Source of the DNA: Nissolia schottii | Taxonomy: Eukaryota > Streptophyta > Magnoliopsida > Fabales > Fabaceae | Direction: 5' to 3' | Length of the DNA: 64,000 nucleotides | Assembly: GCA_003254905.1 (NCBI GenBank) | Contig: QANU01066119.1 | Span: forward strand, 80,796 to 144,795 | Made by a program: the position numbers and the translations under genes | Shown: piece after piece, positions 24,082 to 36,400 of the stretch | Layout of the letters: each line of letters opens with the position of its first letter | Position numbering within the stretch: the stretch's first letter is position 1 | Notes under the pieces: model-generated | What the model was told of the DNA's origin: nothing | Database searches by the model: none | What the model saw: the letters and a program-made list of their open reading frames with translations, nothing else

Positions 24082-24379
24082 CTCCTTGCATTCCGTTTTA
24101 ACTATCCAAAACCAAATACTACACATACCAAGGTAAAAAAAAATATCTAGATAAATGCATAAAGTAGTATGAATTGACAAAATTATCCCAATATAAAAAA
24201 TAAATTTTCCAATACAATTATTACTCTCTTTACTTCCACTATACTAATAAATATTCCACTACAACTTAGGGTATGAATGGGAAAAAAAGAAATAATTACA
24301 CTTAAATATTATAAATTGAAAAATATTTTAAAACCCAAAAAATTAAAAAAAATGGATAGTTAAAATAGAGCAAAGGGAG
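24082..24379. mobile_element. Stowaway-type MITE
   Basis: The left end CTCCTTGCATTCCGTTTTAA and the reverse complement of the right end CTCCCTTTGCTCTATTTTAA share the Stowaway-style CTCC(C) start and the TTTTAACTATCC continuation. TA dinucleotides flank both sides (24080-24081 and 24380-24381). 298 bp, AT-rich, non-coding. Confidence 0.75.
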
Positions 24380-24721
24380 TATATGGGTTAGACCTCTTTA
24401 TTTTTTAATCAAATCGACTTAAATAAGCTTAGGCCTCTTCGGGCTAACCAAGAGGCCTACAAGATATTTATTCAAATAGGTTGGTCTACCATTCTCGATG
24501 TCAGGTTAGACCTCTAAAATAGGTCATGTAAGACATAAAAAAAAATTAATTTCGACAAGTAATAGGTCAAGTTCAAGCTAAAAACTGATGACACAGGTCT
24601 AGCTTGTTTAGTGTGTTGTATGACCTTACTTGTTCCCACCCCTAGTAACATATGAATATTTGAATCTTTGATGTCATGATATTATAATAATTATTTTTGA
24701 CAACCTTTGAATAACCATTCT

Positions 24722-24760
24722 CACAAAGGTGTGGGTCCCATATGAGCCCACACCTTTGTG
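24722..24760. repeat. Perfect 14-bp inverted repeat (hairpin)
   Basis: CACAAAGGTGTGGG (24722-24735) and CCCACACCTTTGTG (24747-24760) are separated by 11 bases. The pairing extends outward with a 2-base bulge. It lies just left of the inverted-repeat element at 24768. Confidence 0.85.
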
Positions 24761-24767
24761 AATGTAG

Positions 24768-25879
24768 TTGGGTAATGCTTGTTTCAATCCTTGAAACAGT
24801 AAGTCTGAGTTATTTTGGTCCTTGAAATTTAAAATTTGATTATTTAATTCTTAAAATTGTCACTTGTATGTCAAGTTAGTCCTTCACTTCATTCATATTC
24901 ACATTTTCACCGATTAGTCACATTAAATATGAATGTGATAACAACTAAGGTTGAAAATGAGTTGTGGTAGTATTTGGGACTGTAAATGAGGTTAGGGGTG
25001 TTCATGGGCCAAGTTGGCCTATACCCAAAACCGGTCCTATATTTAGACCGACCAATTTTGAGGACCCAAACCTGACCCTAAACTCGATAGGCCCGATCAT
25101 CTTCGGGCCGAGTTAAAATTCGGGTTTAGACCAGGCCAAAGCGAGCCAAAATGTTTGATTCTATATTTCATAAGGGCCTTTTTATAGTAAAATAAAACCC
25201 CTTGCAGTCAGAAACCAATTCAAGAATAAAATGTCCAAAATACGAGCACCTGTGATTGCTATATATCACTATGAACAGACAAAAGGCAGGTCACAAAATT
25301 GAAAGCATGCAAAAGAACAAAAATCAATTTCAAACTACAATAGATTTGCAATAAAGTTAACTATAATCGATTTGCAATCATGCGATGGGATAAGAAGGAA
25401 AAAAATAAAAAATGCATAATAATATAGCATACGTGCCGCCGAGCTAGGCCGAGTGGCCCGAGGTTAAACCCGAATCCGGTATGAATTAAAATCGATTTTT
25501 TTAGAGTTTTCTTTTTTAAATCGGGCCCAATTCGGTCCGAGTGCTTCTGGACGATCCGGGTTGGCGGGCCGGACCGAGTTATGATCACCCCTAAATGAGG
25601 TCGTGAGAGCATTTGTCGTTGTAAATGAAATTGTGATAATAATTGAAATTTGCAGTTTCAAGCGATGTCACAATCTCATTTGCATGCCCAATTAGTGTCA
25701 CTACTATATTTTTAGTCTCAAGTTGTGACAAATTAGTGAAAGCATAAATGATAATGAACTGAAAAATTAACTTGGTCTATGACATACAATTTTAAGGATT
25801 AAAAAGTCAAATTTTAAATTTTAATGATCAAAATGACTCTAATTTACAATTTCAATGACCAAAACGAACATTACCTCAA
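24768..25879. mobile_element. TTGGGTAAT-type inverted-repeat element, copy 1
   Basis: The left end TTGGGTAATGCTTGTTTCAA and the reverse complement of the right end TTGAGGTAATGTTCGTTTTG are clear imperfect inverted repeats. The interior alternates TTTGACTTTTTAAT/TGTGATAACAACTAAGG phrases that recur at 41302-41805. The copy is split by the hAT-like element at 24993-25593. Non-coding; superfamily undecided. Confidence 0.65.
24993..25593. mobile_element. hAT-like non-autonomous element nested in copy 1
   Basis: Terminal TAGGGGTGTTCAT on the left and TAGGGGTGATCAT in reverse complement on the right, with a perfect 8-bp duplication AATGAGGT at 24985-24992 and 25594-25601. The TAGGG start and 8-bp duplication are typical of hAT elements. 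601 bp with no transposase; both halves are rich in GGGCC/CCGAGTT words. Confidence 0.8.
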
Positions 25880-27180
25880 ATTTAATTTTTTAATGATTGT
25901 CCAAAATGATTATCATAATATTATTTCTCGTTTAAATATAATAACGTACAATAATGCATACAAGTTTTAATTCAAACATTAACAATTATCCCCTTTAATC
26001 CATTCTAACTTGGACATTGGAATATCTTACAGGTCCACCTTAGATGCAGTCGAAGTCCCACGAAACTCGGATCTGAGGAAAGAAAGCACCACAACAACCC
26101 ACTACATTCCACCTAGGTGTCCAAGTCAAAACACATCTTAACAAAGATGCTGTTGATAAAAATAGTTTGAACACATATGCTAAATGACTTCAAAATTTGA
26201 ATGATATTTGTACTTTACTATATTGGTTGGCTAGTCTATCTTTTGTTTGTCTATTTTCTTTGAGAGGTGCCAATGGTAACATTTTTTTTATTAGTGTGCC
26301 AATAATAACATTACATGATAATTTTTTAGGTGTTTGTATATATATATATATATATATATATATTTAAATATTCATCTATAGACCTTCCATAATTTAGTCA
26401 ATCAGAACAATATGGTGCAATAATGCCAATTGCACAAAAGACTAAAAAATATTGAAATAAAGGCCAAGTGTGGCATTTTTCTATAACCATACATATTCTG
26501 ATTTTTGCCCGATGATAATTCCTCACTTTAAAATATATTAGACAACGCTATCTTTACTTTTTAATGGAATAGAAAATTCAAAAAGAAAAGAAGCATATTA
26601 TAAACACAATGCAACCCACATTTCCAAGAAACAATAAGCATTTTTGTACAGGAATTTTTGTTTATTTTATTTTTTTGGTTTACTTGTTCATTGTAATTTA
26701 CTGCCCTCTCTTATTAACTTTATTTATTTGAAAATTGATTTTTTTTTTTAAAACATGTTCTTTATGAATCAGTCTTTATATATTTTCACTCATTTTATTC
26801 GTAGTCTTCAAAAATTAATGTTACACGATTGGCTTTAAGAATTAATTGGACAAATAATTGACTTAATGTAACCAACCTTATAGACATTGGAATCAAATAA
26901 CTTTTCATGGCTAAATTTGGTTGTTGATACAAAATTAAAATATAAAAATATGATAACAGAGACATAAAAAATAAAATAGAACAAGTTACTCTTATATTTT
27001 GTTTGACGATAATATATAAAACACACTTATTGTATCTATTAGTTGTTTGATTTTATAAAAATAAAATAAAAAATACATGTTAAATGATTTAAAATACCCT
27101 TTAAAGCCACATAATTAATAGAAAAAAATAATCCTTTATGGCCCGCTTTCTTCTTCTTCCCCTACATCACTCTAAAAAAA
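25880..27180. other. Gene-free AT-rich stretch with (TA)n
   Basis: No gene recognised. A (TA)n microsatellite lies at about 26337-26362. Confidence 0.45.
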
Positions 27181-27189
27181 TCAGAAGCT

Positions 27190-27530
27190 ATCTGTGGCTT
27201 GACCTTTGACGAACTTGAACATGAATGTCGAGTTTTCATTGATTTATTACATTAAATAAGACCGTAACGACAACTAGATCTACAAATTAGATTGTGATAC
27301 CACTTGATACTGAAAATATAATTGTGACAATACTTAAGACAACAAATTTTATTGTTACCATAGTTTTATTTGTAATTGCATATGCTCTCATAACCAACCT
27401 TAGTTGCAGTCTCAGGTATTATCACGACTCATTTGTAATCCCAATTATTATCATAACCTTATTTACTATGATTCTTTATAAACATAAGGGCTCACACACC
27501 TCATTCAATATGATGTCATAAAACTATTCA
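27190..27530. repeat. Degenerate third copy of the TTGGGTAAT-type element (partial)
   Basis: Phrases such as TTACATTAAATAAGACCGTA, ACGACAACTAG, ACTCATTTGTAATCCCAATT and TTATCATAACCTTATTTA parallel the interiors of the copies at 24768 and 41302. The ends are not recognisable. Confidence 0.45.
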
Positions 27531-28086
27531 AATGTGTTTCCCAAATAATTTATATTTTTGGAAGAAATGAACATGGATCCTCTCATGTTATTTTTTTTTA
27601 CATGACAAGGTTATTTTTTATTTCTTATTATTCATTGAAAATATAAGACCCTTGCATGCCATATTAAGATATTGATGTGAAAGATCTAACATGACCTTAT
27701 CATGTGAAAAAAATAACATGATAAAATTTACTCTCGAAAAAAAAATAGTTCTTACTATGATATCAAAACTTTTATGACCAAGTAGTTGAATCCTGTCACC
27801 TCCATTTTTTCAAAATATGTCAAATTTCAGCATGAAGTATAAAGTTAATTTGTGCAATATCCATGTTTCACGCTTAGTGGAATTAATGTGTTAAAGGGTG
27901 TGACAATATAAAATCATGCAAGTACCTCTACTCAATACTTTAAACTTTTGAAAGAGATGATTGTTGATATATGAGAAATCATAAAAAAATGTAATGACAC
28001 AATTATAATAATAAATTGAAGAATTAACTTGATCTATAAAATCAAGTATTGAATTTAAAGGATGAAAAATGAAGATTAGCTCCTGA
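27531..28086. other. Gene-free stretch
   Basis: AT-rich. Nothing recognised beyond weak similarity to the preceding repeat near 28015-28075. Confidence 0.3.
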
Positions 28087-28595
28087 GGGAGTGTATGGTT
28101 TGTGGAATCGTTTTATTCTTGGGAATATTATTCCCAGGAATGTTATTTTGGAAAAAGTTTTTCTAGGAATTTGTTTCGAAAGTGTTTGGTTGCAAATTGA
28201 ACTCTTAGCAACATTCTCAAGATTACAATATATTTTTACAAAAATACTCATGACAAAACGATGTAGGCGGTGGTCTGACGCCGTCCAATATTGGTTTGGC
28301 ATCGTCAGATGGTGGTCTGGTGCCGTCCGACGGTGGTCCATTGTTGTTCGGCTAGGGACGACAATTCCAACCCTACCCATGGGTACCTGTCCTGACCTTA
28401 CCTGTTGGGTAAGATAAAAACCCACTTCTACATGAGTATTTACCCGTACGAGTAATTACCCTAAATTGCTCTCACAGGTTAGAGTAATGTTAGGGTTTAC
28501 CTTGGACCTGCCCGGACCCTACCCACACCCCATATATATATATAAATATTTATACTATATATATATATATTATAACAAAAAAGTTCAGATTGTAT

Positions 28596-28626
<31 letters not shown>

Positions 28627-29430
28627 CATAACCAAAAAATTTATTTTTCTCTATATATCAAACCAATTGTGTTGTTTCTAGTTGTTAAGATTAGAGATTA
28701 TGATACTTGTTATTATTTATGATTTTGTTCCATAAAAGTTGTTATTGTTGTTTAATTTTTATAAATTGTGTAGTTGTTAATTTAAATTATGTTATTTTTA
28801 GGTACTAAATTAAATGTAGTTGACACTTTTGTAAACATAAAAATATTTTTAAAAAAGTAGAGGGTAGGCAGGGTAAGAGTTTAAATATTTTTCTGTGGGT
28901 ATGGTTAAGGTTTTGATTTATAAAACCCACGAGTAGGGTTTTTTTAATCCAATAGGTTGAGGGTAGGGTTAAAGTTAAGCTAATACCCTACCCTACCATA
29001 CCCTACCCATTGTCATTCTTACTTTTGATAGTGTTTTGTCACCGTCCTATAGTGGTATGACGCCATTCGACGTTGTTCCATTGCTGTTGGCGGTGGTCCA
29101 CCGTTGTCAGTGGTGGTCCGTCCCCGTCAGTGGTGGTCTACTGCCGGTCGGGCGGTGGTTTGTGGTTGGTCGGATAATGGTCGGTCGCCGTCCAACGGTA
29201 GTAAGTTGCTAGCCGACGATGGTCGGTCATTGGTCAACAGTGGTCGATTGCCGACTAGTGGTGGTCTGTCGTCAAGGGACAGTGGTCGGCTAGGGTGGTG
29301 TTGACCTAGGATACGGGGTTTAGGTCTTTTCATATGTCAAATCATTTTAATCTCATGAGAATCTAATAATTCTACAGGGAGATGAGAATAAAAATGAGAC
29401 AATTATCATTTCCATAAATACAAGTTAATC
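28087..29430. repeat. GGTGGTCC-rich repeat element, copy B (interrupted)
   Basis: The left end GAGGGAGTGTATGGTTTGTG and the phrase AATTGAACTCTTAGCAACAT match copy A at 3113. The GGTGGTC/CGTCCGACGG array is split in two (28262-28350 and about 29030-29300) by the insert at 28353-29021. The right part matches copy A loosely. Confidence 0.55.
28353..29021. mobile_element. hAT-like element nested in GGTGGTCC copy B
   Basis: Left end TAGGGACGACAATTCC; the right end in reverse complement is TAAGAATGACAATGGGTAGG. The interior near both ends carries CCCTACCC/GGGTAGGG words. The GGTGGTC array resumes directly after it. The flanking 8-mers (TGTTCGGC and CTTTTGAT) do not match, so the target duplication is lost or the edge is slightly misplaced. 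(TA)n tracts lie at 28534-28570 and 28597-28620. Confidence 0.5.
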
Positions 29431-30417
29431 AAAAATATTTTTAAAATCTTAAATTAAACATGAGAATGTTAAATTTTTATGATTATATTTAAAAAAAATG
29501 TGAGAAGATTTCACGAAAAAGACGCTTAGGCGACAACTACAGAAGATTAAGAACTTACTATATTCACGGATTACGCATAGCATGCGGAAATGGAATCAAA
29601 CAAGTCAAGGAAAATGCACGCGCCTGCCTTCCGGCGCGTGGGAAAGCTAAGTTTCAGCAATTTTAAAACTTTTTTCTTTCCAGAGTTAGATATGTATGAC
29701 TTGTCCGCAACACTAAAATCAACACCTCCTTCTCGCCCTTTGCTTATAGTGAGAGACAGACAAAGAGAGAGAGTCTCAAACAACACAACCTTCGTCATTG
29801 TTGTACCTTTACAAATTTGCCTTTGTTCCTTTTCTTTTTCCCTTTGTTCTCATTTCCTTCTTTTACAAAGGTTAGGGTTTTACCCAATTACTACTTACTT
29901 ATGATTGTTATTATTATTATTATATTATTTGCCAAAATTTACTATTTCTTATTTATTCAATGCAATGTATGCTTACGTTCCTTTCTCTTGATAATTGCTA
30001 TTTATTTTTTCCTCTGGAATCTTTGACGCTAAGTTGATTTATCTCTTCTTCACTTCAGCTCCAATTGTTACTTCTCTCTGCTCAGTCATCAATCTCAAGT
30101 TGCTCTCAGCATTTGCCAAATCTTCTTCTGCTATTCGCTATCTCTGCAAGTAAAAGTTCATTTCATTTTTTCTGTTTTATTTAGATTGTGTCCTCATGCC
30201 TATATTTAGCACTTGAAAGATCAACTTGTGCATTTTTTCTAATGTTCCTTCTTGGGTTGTGTTTATGCTTATTTTTTTTTATGTGTATTTGGAATCATGG
30301 ATTTGCATTTTTTCTTTTTTGGGTTTAAGGTGGATTGGATTTTCTTGCAGAGTTGTTCAGCTTGGAGGATGTATTCTTGATTGTGTTTTCTCAGGATAGA
30401 GCTGAAGATTTGGATCA
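29431..30417 (+). promoter_or_regulatory. Upstream and leader region of the SRF3-like gene
   Basis: From about 29700 to 29900 the sequence has GAGAGAGAGTCTC and CT-rich text typical of a transcribed plant leader. The start codon is at 30418. The distance suggests one or more leader introns, but the transcription start cannot be fixed from sequence alone. Confidence 0.35.
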
Positions 30418-33400
30418 ATGGGTTGGAAGAGATCCGGTTTTGAGGGCAGGAGAGTGAAGATCTATAGACAAGTTCTATTGGGATTTTTGTTGATCTGCAC
30501 GCTTCATTTTTCGAGTGCAGACACCGATCCCACTGATGGTAAGGCCTTTTTTTTTTTTTCCCCCTTTTTTGCTTTACACATTTTTTTTTTTCACAATTGA
30601 CTTCAGATTCTCTGCTCACACAAGTGTAGTGGTTTGCTGAAAGTGCAGTCTTCTGGGTCTTCTTTTTCTTAGTATTTTATTTTGTGTGTGTGTCTAAATG
30701 GTATTTGAAGACTATCTGCATCTCTCATATCTGCTGGCAATCAAATAGGATTTCATCCTGTAGCCTATAATGATGCTTGGGGGTTGATAACTTGCCTTCC
30801 TTGCAAAATTGAAGTATTATCAACCTTTGTGTTCCTGTGCCTAGTTAGTCTTTGGTTCAATGTTGTGCTCAAGTGTCCTTGTTTAAATATATAAATTTAC
30901 TTTTCACCTTATTTTTTCATGTCTATTGATCTGTTACTGAACGCTAATGTGTTAAAATTTTATGCGGTTTATTTGAGTAAACCATCAAATTAGTCATCAA
31001 AATTGGCAACCAACTTTGAATTCGTCCTTGCCAAGGTCCCTGAAGTTAGCAAAAGCCGGTCAAGTTAGTTGTTTAACATTGGTCAAGTTATTCCTTCCCA
31101 AGGACTAATTTTATTGACTTTTGGCAACTTTAGGGGCTTCAAAGGGGGCTTCAATAGGGATGAATTTAAAGTTGGTTGCCAACTTCAAGGACTAATTTGA
31201 CGGTTTACTCAATTTATTTTGATTGATGTATGGAGGATTATTGAATTGTGTGGTTGTGTGCTAGAGTTACTACTTGCTACTACCTTCAATGTACTATTGA
31301 TTGGTTACTCCATAATCCATCTATATGTCATCTATATGAGTTCTGAAATTTTCTAATTGTACCAGTTGCTGCAATTAATAGCTTATATGCTTCACTTGGA
31401 TCCCCTGCTCTCCCTGGGTGGGTTGCTAGTGCGGGAGATCCATGCGGACAAGGGTGGCAAGGCATTCAATGTAATGGTTCGTTCATACAAAAAATGTATG
31501 TTACTCTGTTATCCCTTTTGCTCGACTCTTCATATTGAATTATTGATTGATATCTCCTGAACTAGGTGGTTGTAAAATTTCTTACCATCTTATTTATGGC
31601 AGAGTTCTGAATGGTGCAAATTTGGGAGGAGAACTGGGTGATAACCTGGGAACGTTTGTTTCGATCACAGTAATGTAAATATAATTCTTTCTCTCTCTAG
31701 TTTGCTTTCTATCCATTTGTCTCTGTGTGTATGCACATGTCTGTGTGTATGCTGTGGATCTGTTGCCTTCATCCTTCTTACAGTATGTATAAGTTTCTCC
31801 TGCAACTTTACTGTTTGCTTTGTGTTTTGAGGCAGTGACCTAAGCAACAACAACATTGGGGGAAGTATTCCGTCCAATTTGCCAGTTACCCTGAGAAACT
31901 TGTATGTAATAATCTAAAACTTGCTCTTTCCAGCATAATGTGCTAAAGGACATGATCGTTTTTGTTTTTTGTTTTTTTGTAAATGCAGTTTTCTTTCAGC
32001 TAACCAGTTTGCTGGAAGTATTCCTGCTTCATTATCCTCATTGACTGGACTGACAGATATGTAAGTTTGTTGCTTCTATTATATATTAAAGTTTGTGTGG
32101 TAGCTGATGTTAAATTTTATCCAAGTTTATCTAAATTATGTTTTATTGTCTCCTTTCAGGTCTCTTAATGAAAATCAATTAAGTGGAGAAATACCCGATG
32201 CATTTCAGTCACTTACGTTATTGATCAACCTGTATGGCCACATATTTTGCCAATTTCACTGAAGATTCTTTGCTTCATTGTGCATGAAACATATTTGATG
32301 GAGACCCTAACTGTTTTGCAGAGATTTATCTAATAATAACTTGAGCGGGGAGTTGCCTCCATCTATGGAAAATCTGTCATCTGTGACCACCCTGTTAGTA
32401 CTTTGTCTTCGCAAGTGTCATTAAGTACGAACTTCTATTCTCTATATCAAGCAAATTAACTATTTCCTTTTTGGCAGACACATACAGAACAATCAACTGT
32501 CTGGGACCCTTGATGTTTTACAAGACCTTCCTCTGAAAAATTTGTACTTCTCTTAACCATATCTTATGAATTATAGCTGTTATATTAGTTTACAAAGTTG
32601 TCTTGAATATGGATTCTTGAGCTTTTAAAACCTGAATATAATTAGAGGTGATTAGGTATGTCTTGACTATCCATTATTAAATTTAAACTGCGTGGATGAA
32701 ATAGATGGGCGCTTCCAGTGTTATTTGTGATATAAAATTGTCATTCAAGCTGAATGGAAAATTTGTCTACACAATTATTAGACCCATGATGTTGTATGGG
32801 ACTGAATGTCTAGTAGTAGAAAACTTACAAGAGAATAAGCACGATGTGGCAAAGATGAGAATATTGCATTGGGTGAGTGGAACACTTGACGAAATACAAT
32901 TAGGAATGAATGCATTAGAGAGAAAGTTGAGATAACACCTATCTTGGAAAAGAATATAATATCTTACCTTAAGTGATTTTGTTATGTGTGGAGAAGACAT
33001 GTAATGGCCTTCTTAAGGAGATAGATTAGATGGAGGGTAGTCCAATAGTTATAGGTAGAGGGAGACTAAACAATTATGGATGAAACATTGAAAAGGACTT
33101 GATTTAATGGTGTTGTTTGACCCATGTAGAATAGTCAATATTGTTGTTTGCTGTTGATTCTCTTTTAAATTTGTGCTTATTCTGATCTGTTTGAGCAGGA
33201 ATGTTGAGAACAACCAGTTTGCTGGCCCAATACCTCCAAAGTTGCTTAGCATCCCTGACTTCAGGTGAAAGCCTTAAAAATACTCAAGTGTTTTGTTTCT
33301 TCATACTTAAATGTGATGATTTACTTAACTAGAAAAATGTGACGATGGACACGGAACTTGGTGGTCAGGACTGCATTTTTACTGAACATATATTTGATCC

Positions 33401-36400
33401 TGTTAATTCTGAAGATGTCAGTGTTGCAATTAGGCGAAAATGGGATTGATATAGTCAAAAAGAGTGGTGTCCAACCAAGAATTTCTCCAAAAAGAGACTA
33501 AAAGATACTTTGAACCTCCAGTTAAACAAACAGGATAAAGAAATGACGATAAAGAAATGACGTGTATTAATTACAATAAATGTCTCCAGAGTCATGATTA
33601 CGAACATATAATTTCGAATCTGTAATAGTCACCGTAAGTTAGAAGGTGCACTTCTGCACCCAAGGTAACTTATCGAACAAATTTTGATGAAGTATTTACA
33701 TATGGTTGTTTTTGTAGTGTTTAATTGTGCTTGAAACTTGTGATTGTGGCCTGTTAAAAAATTCACACAAGGTTTGCACTTTGTAGTTTAAATTGGATTT
33801 GAAGAAGGATAATTTTACTTAGCAATAGAAGGACAATGGTGATGATGACATTTAAAAAAGTGGTACACAAGTTGTGATATTGGCAATATCAGGCCATATG
33901 GTGGGGTTTTAGGTTATATTTTATGGCTATTGAGAAAGTCAAGTGTTCTTTCCTTCCCTCAAATTTTTGTTGTTTATTGATTTCAGTCACATCAGACATT
34001 TGAATAATATGTAGTTGCAACATTGTAGCTTCGGTAACTAACGATGATGTTTATGACGCAGACAAGCTGGAAACCCGTTTAATGTTAATGGCACTGCATC
34101 TCCTTCTCCACCTCATTCCCCAGTGACAGCACCACCAGGAGCACCAGTTTCCGGAAATCCGAACAATGGAACACCGGCTTCTGGGGCACCATCTTCTGGA
34201 CGTGTACCTACTAGACAGGCTAGTGGACCAACTGCAGCTAAGGAATCAAATTCTGGAAAATCGAAAAGAAGCACCAAAAGAGTGGTTTGGATAACCATTG
34301 CTAGCGTGTTGGGATTCATTGTTTTGCTACTCGCACTCATGCTCTTTATGCCAAGATGTAGCAGAAGGGAACGTCTTGACAGACGGTCCAGGCGACATCA
34401 AATTGGTGCAGATGGAGGTGAAAGACAGGCTGTTAGGGATTATGGGGCTTTAGTCCCACCACCTAGTCAAACAGAGAAAGGCAAGTATATACCTTCGGGG
34501 TGTGTTTGTGAGTTGAGTTTAGGAGGGGTTATTTTTTTGGGGAAAGGGGGGGGGGGGTTAGTCCTTTAATTTATTATCTAACATCTAATTTTTCATTGTA
34601 AGGATTTGCGATTTAGTTATTTAGCTTTTTAAATAATTTAAATTTGTTTGAACAATCAATAGGGGAAAATCTAAGGCCAAAAGAGGATCGTCAAGCTGAG
34701 ACGAGGAGAGTGGTGGCTATTCCAAAGCCTCAGGATGAGCAAGAGAAAAATATGCAAAGAATGGAAACAATACCAAAGCCGGGAGATCACGAAATAGATA
34801 TGAGTACACTAGAAGTATATTCAATGCCTCCTCCTCCTCCCCCTCCACCCCCTCCTCCACCTCCACCCTCGCCCCCACCCCCTCCTCCACCTCCTCTACC
34901 TACTGAGAGGGTGATTGTTGAGCCGACCGCATTCCGCAGAGAGACTAATACACCTCCAAGAAGTTCAGTTCCTCGTCCCACTTTTGCAAAATTTTTCTCC
35001 ATTGCATCCCTTCAACAGTATACAAATAGCTTTTCTCAAGAAAACCTTATAGGAGGAGGTATGCTGGGGAGTGTGTATAGGGCAGAGCTTCCTGATGGGA
35101 AGGTAGGATTGTTACTCATCAGTTTGCATTTATATAGAATTTACTAATGAAACAAGTTACGGCTATTTTTTATTTTTTATTTTTTTACTTTTAGCTGGAC
35201 AGATGATACTCACTTTGTCATTATATTTCTTTCTGCCAAAACATTTCTAGTCTGTGAAGTCATTTAGTGTAGAAAGCAAGGAATTTTTTTTTATTCTCAT
35301 ATTTTGTGGTTTGTTTTATGATTGGTTGTGCCTGTATGATAACGTGTATTTCGCACATGACAACAGCAACAACGATAAAGTCCTTTTCTCACTAGCTGGG
35401 GCTTGCTTGCATAATTCACATAGCTGAACTGATGTTTCATTTTGGTATCCTGAGTCCTTTCCCCTGAGATGCAGTTGTAGTATAAGCGTCGTCCCTCTTC
35501 TTTGGGCTAACACAATTGCTTAGGTCTCTACATGCATGCATGCTTGAAAGACCTCAAAATTACTTTAACATTGATTCTGGTTGGCTGTCTTTTTCTCTTC
35601 TACATGCTCATATTCTACTATGAGCATTGATGGCTCCCTCTTCTTTGGGCTAACACAATTGCTTAGGTCTCTACATGCATGCTTGAAAGACCTTGAAATT
35701 ACTTTAACATTGATTCAGGTTGGCTATGTCTTTTTCTCTTCTACATTTCATATTCTAGTATGACATTCTCTGAATGACAGGGTAAATGGTTAAACGCATA
35801 CATTGGTCTATCACAGGTTTAACCACCAATCTCTATGAATCACATCTTGATTCAGATCTCTCGGTTTCTCTTCTCTCTGCTATAGCAGTCTTGTAGCATT
35901 ATGTCATGATTGGATTCATTTTTTCATTATTTTTATGCTTACTGTCTTTTCATTTTTGGTACAATGGCACTTACTTTTTTATTTTATGAATTGTAATTGT
36001 TAGCTACTTGCTGTGAAGAAACTGGACAAGAGATCTACTGATCACCAGAAGGAGGATGATTTTCTTGAATTAGTAAATAGCATTGACAGAATACGACATG
36101 TAAATGTTGTTGAGCTTATTGGATACTGTTCAGAGCACGGTCAAAGGCTTCTGATATATGAGTACTGCAATAGCGGGTCACTGTATGATGCTCTCCACTC
36201 GGATGATGAATTCAAAACAAGACTCTCGTGGAATACTCGTATTCGGATAGCACTGGGGGCAGCTAGAGCTCTAGAGTAAGTCAAGTAACCATTATTATGG
36301 CTTGTGATGGGTTCAATTTTTTTATATTCAAACTCTAGTTTGTCCTACCTAAAATATTTAATTTTCCTCGGTGAATTCATTCACTGCTGAAAGTGTTGTG

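Noticed and set aside
22669..24647. A 2-kb hAT-like element enclosing the Mutator-like and Stowaway elements
   Set aside because: TAGGGATGTAAA and ACCCCTAG could be ends, but the inverted match is short and the flanking 8-mers differ.
29590..29904. A 104-codon frame upstream of the receptor kinase
   Set aside because: No recognisable domain, and it lies in the likely leader; the kinase start at 30418 has a good signal peptide.
34787..35002. Minus-strand frame encoding a glycine run
   Set aside because: Antisense shadow of the polyproline tract in the receptor-kinase exon.
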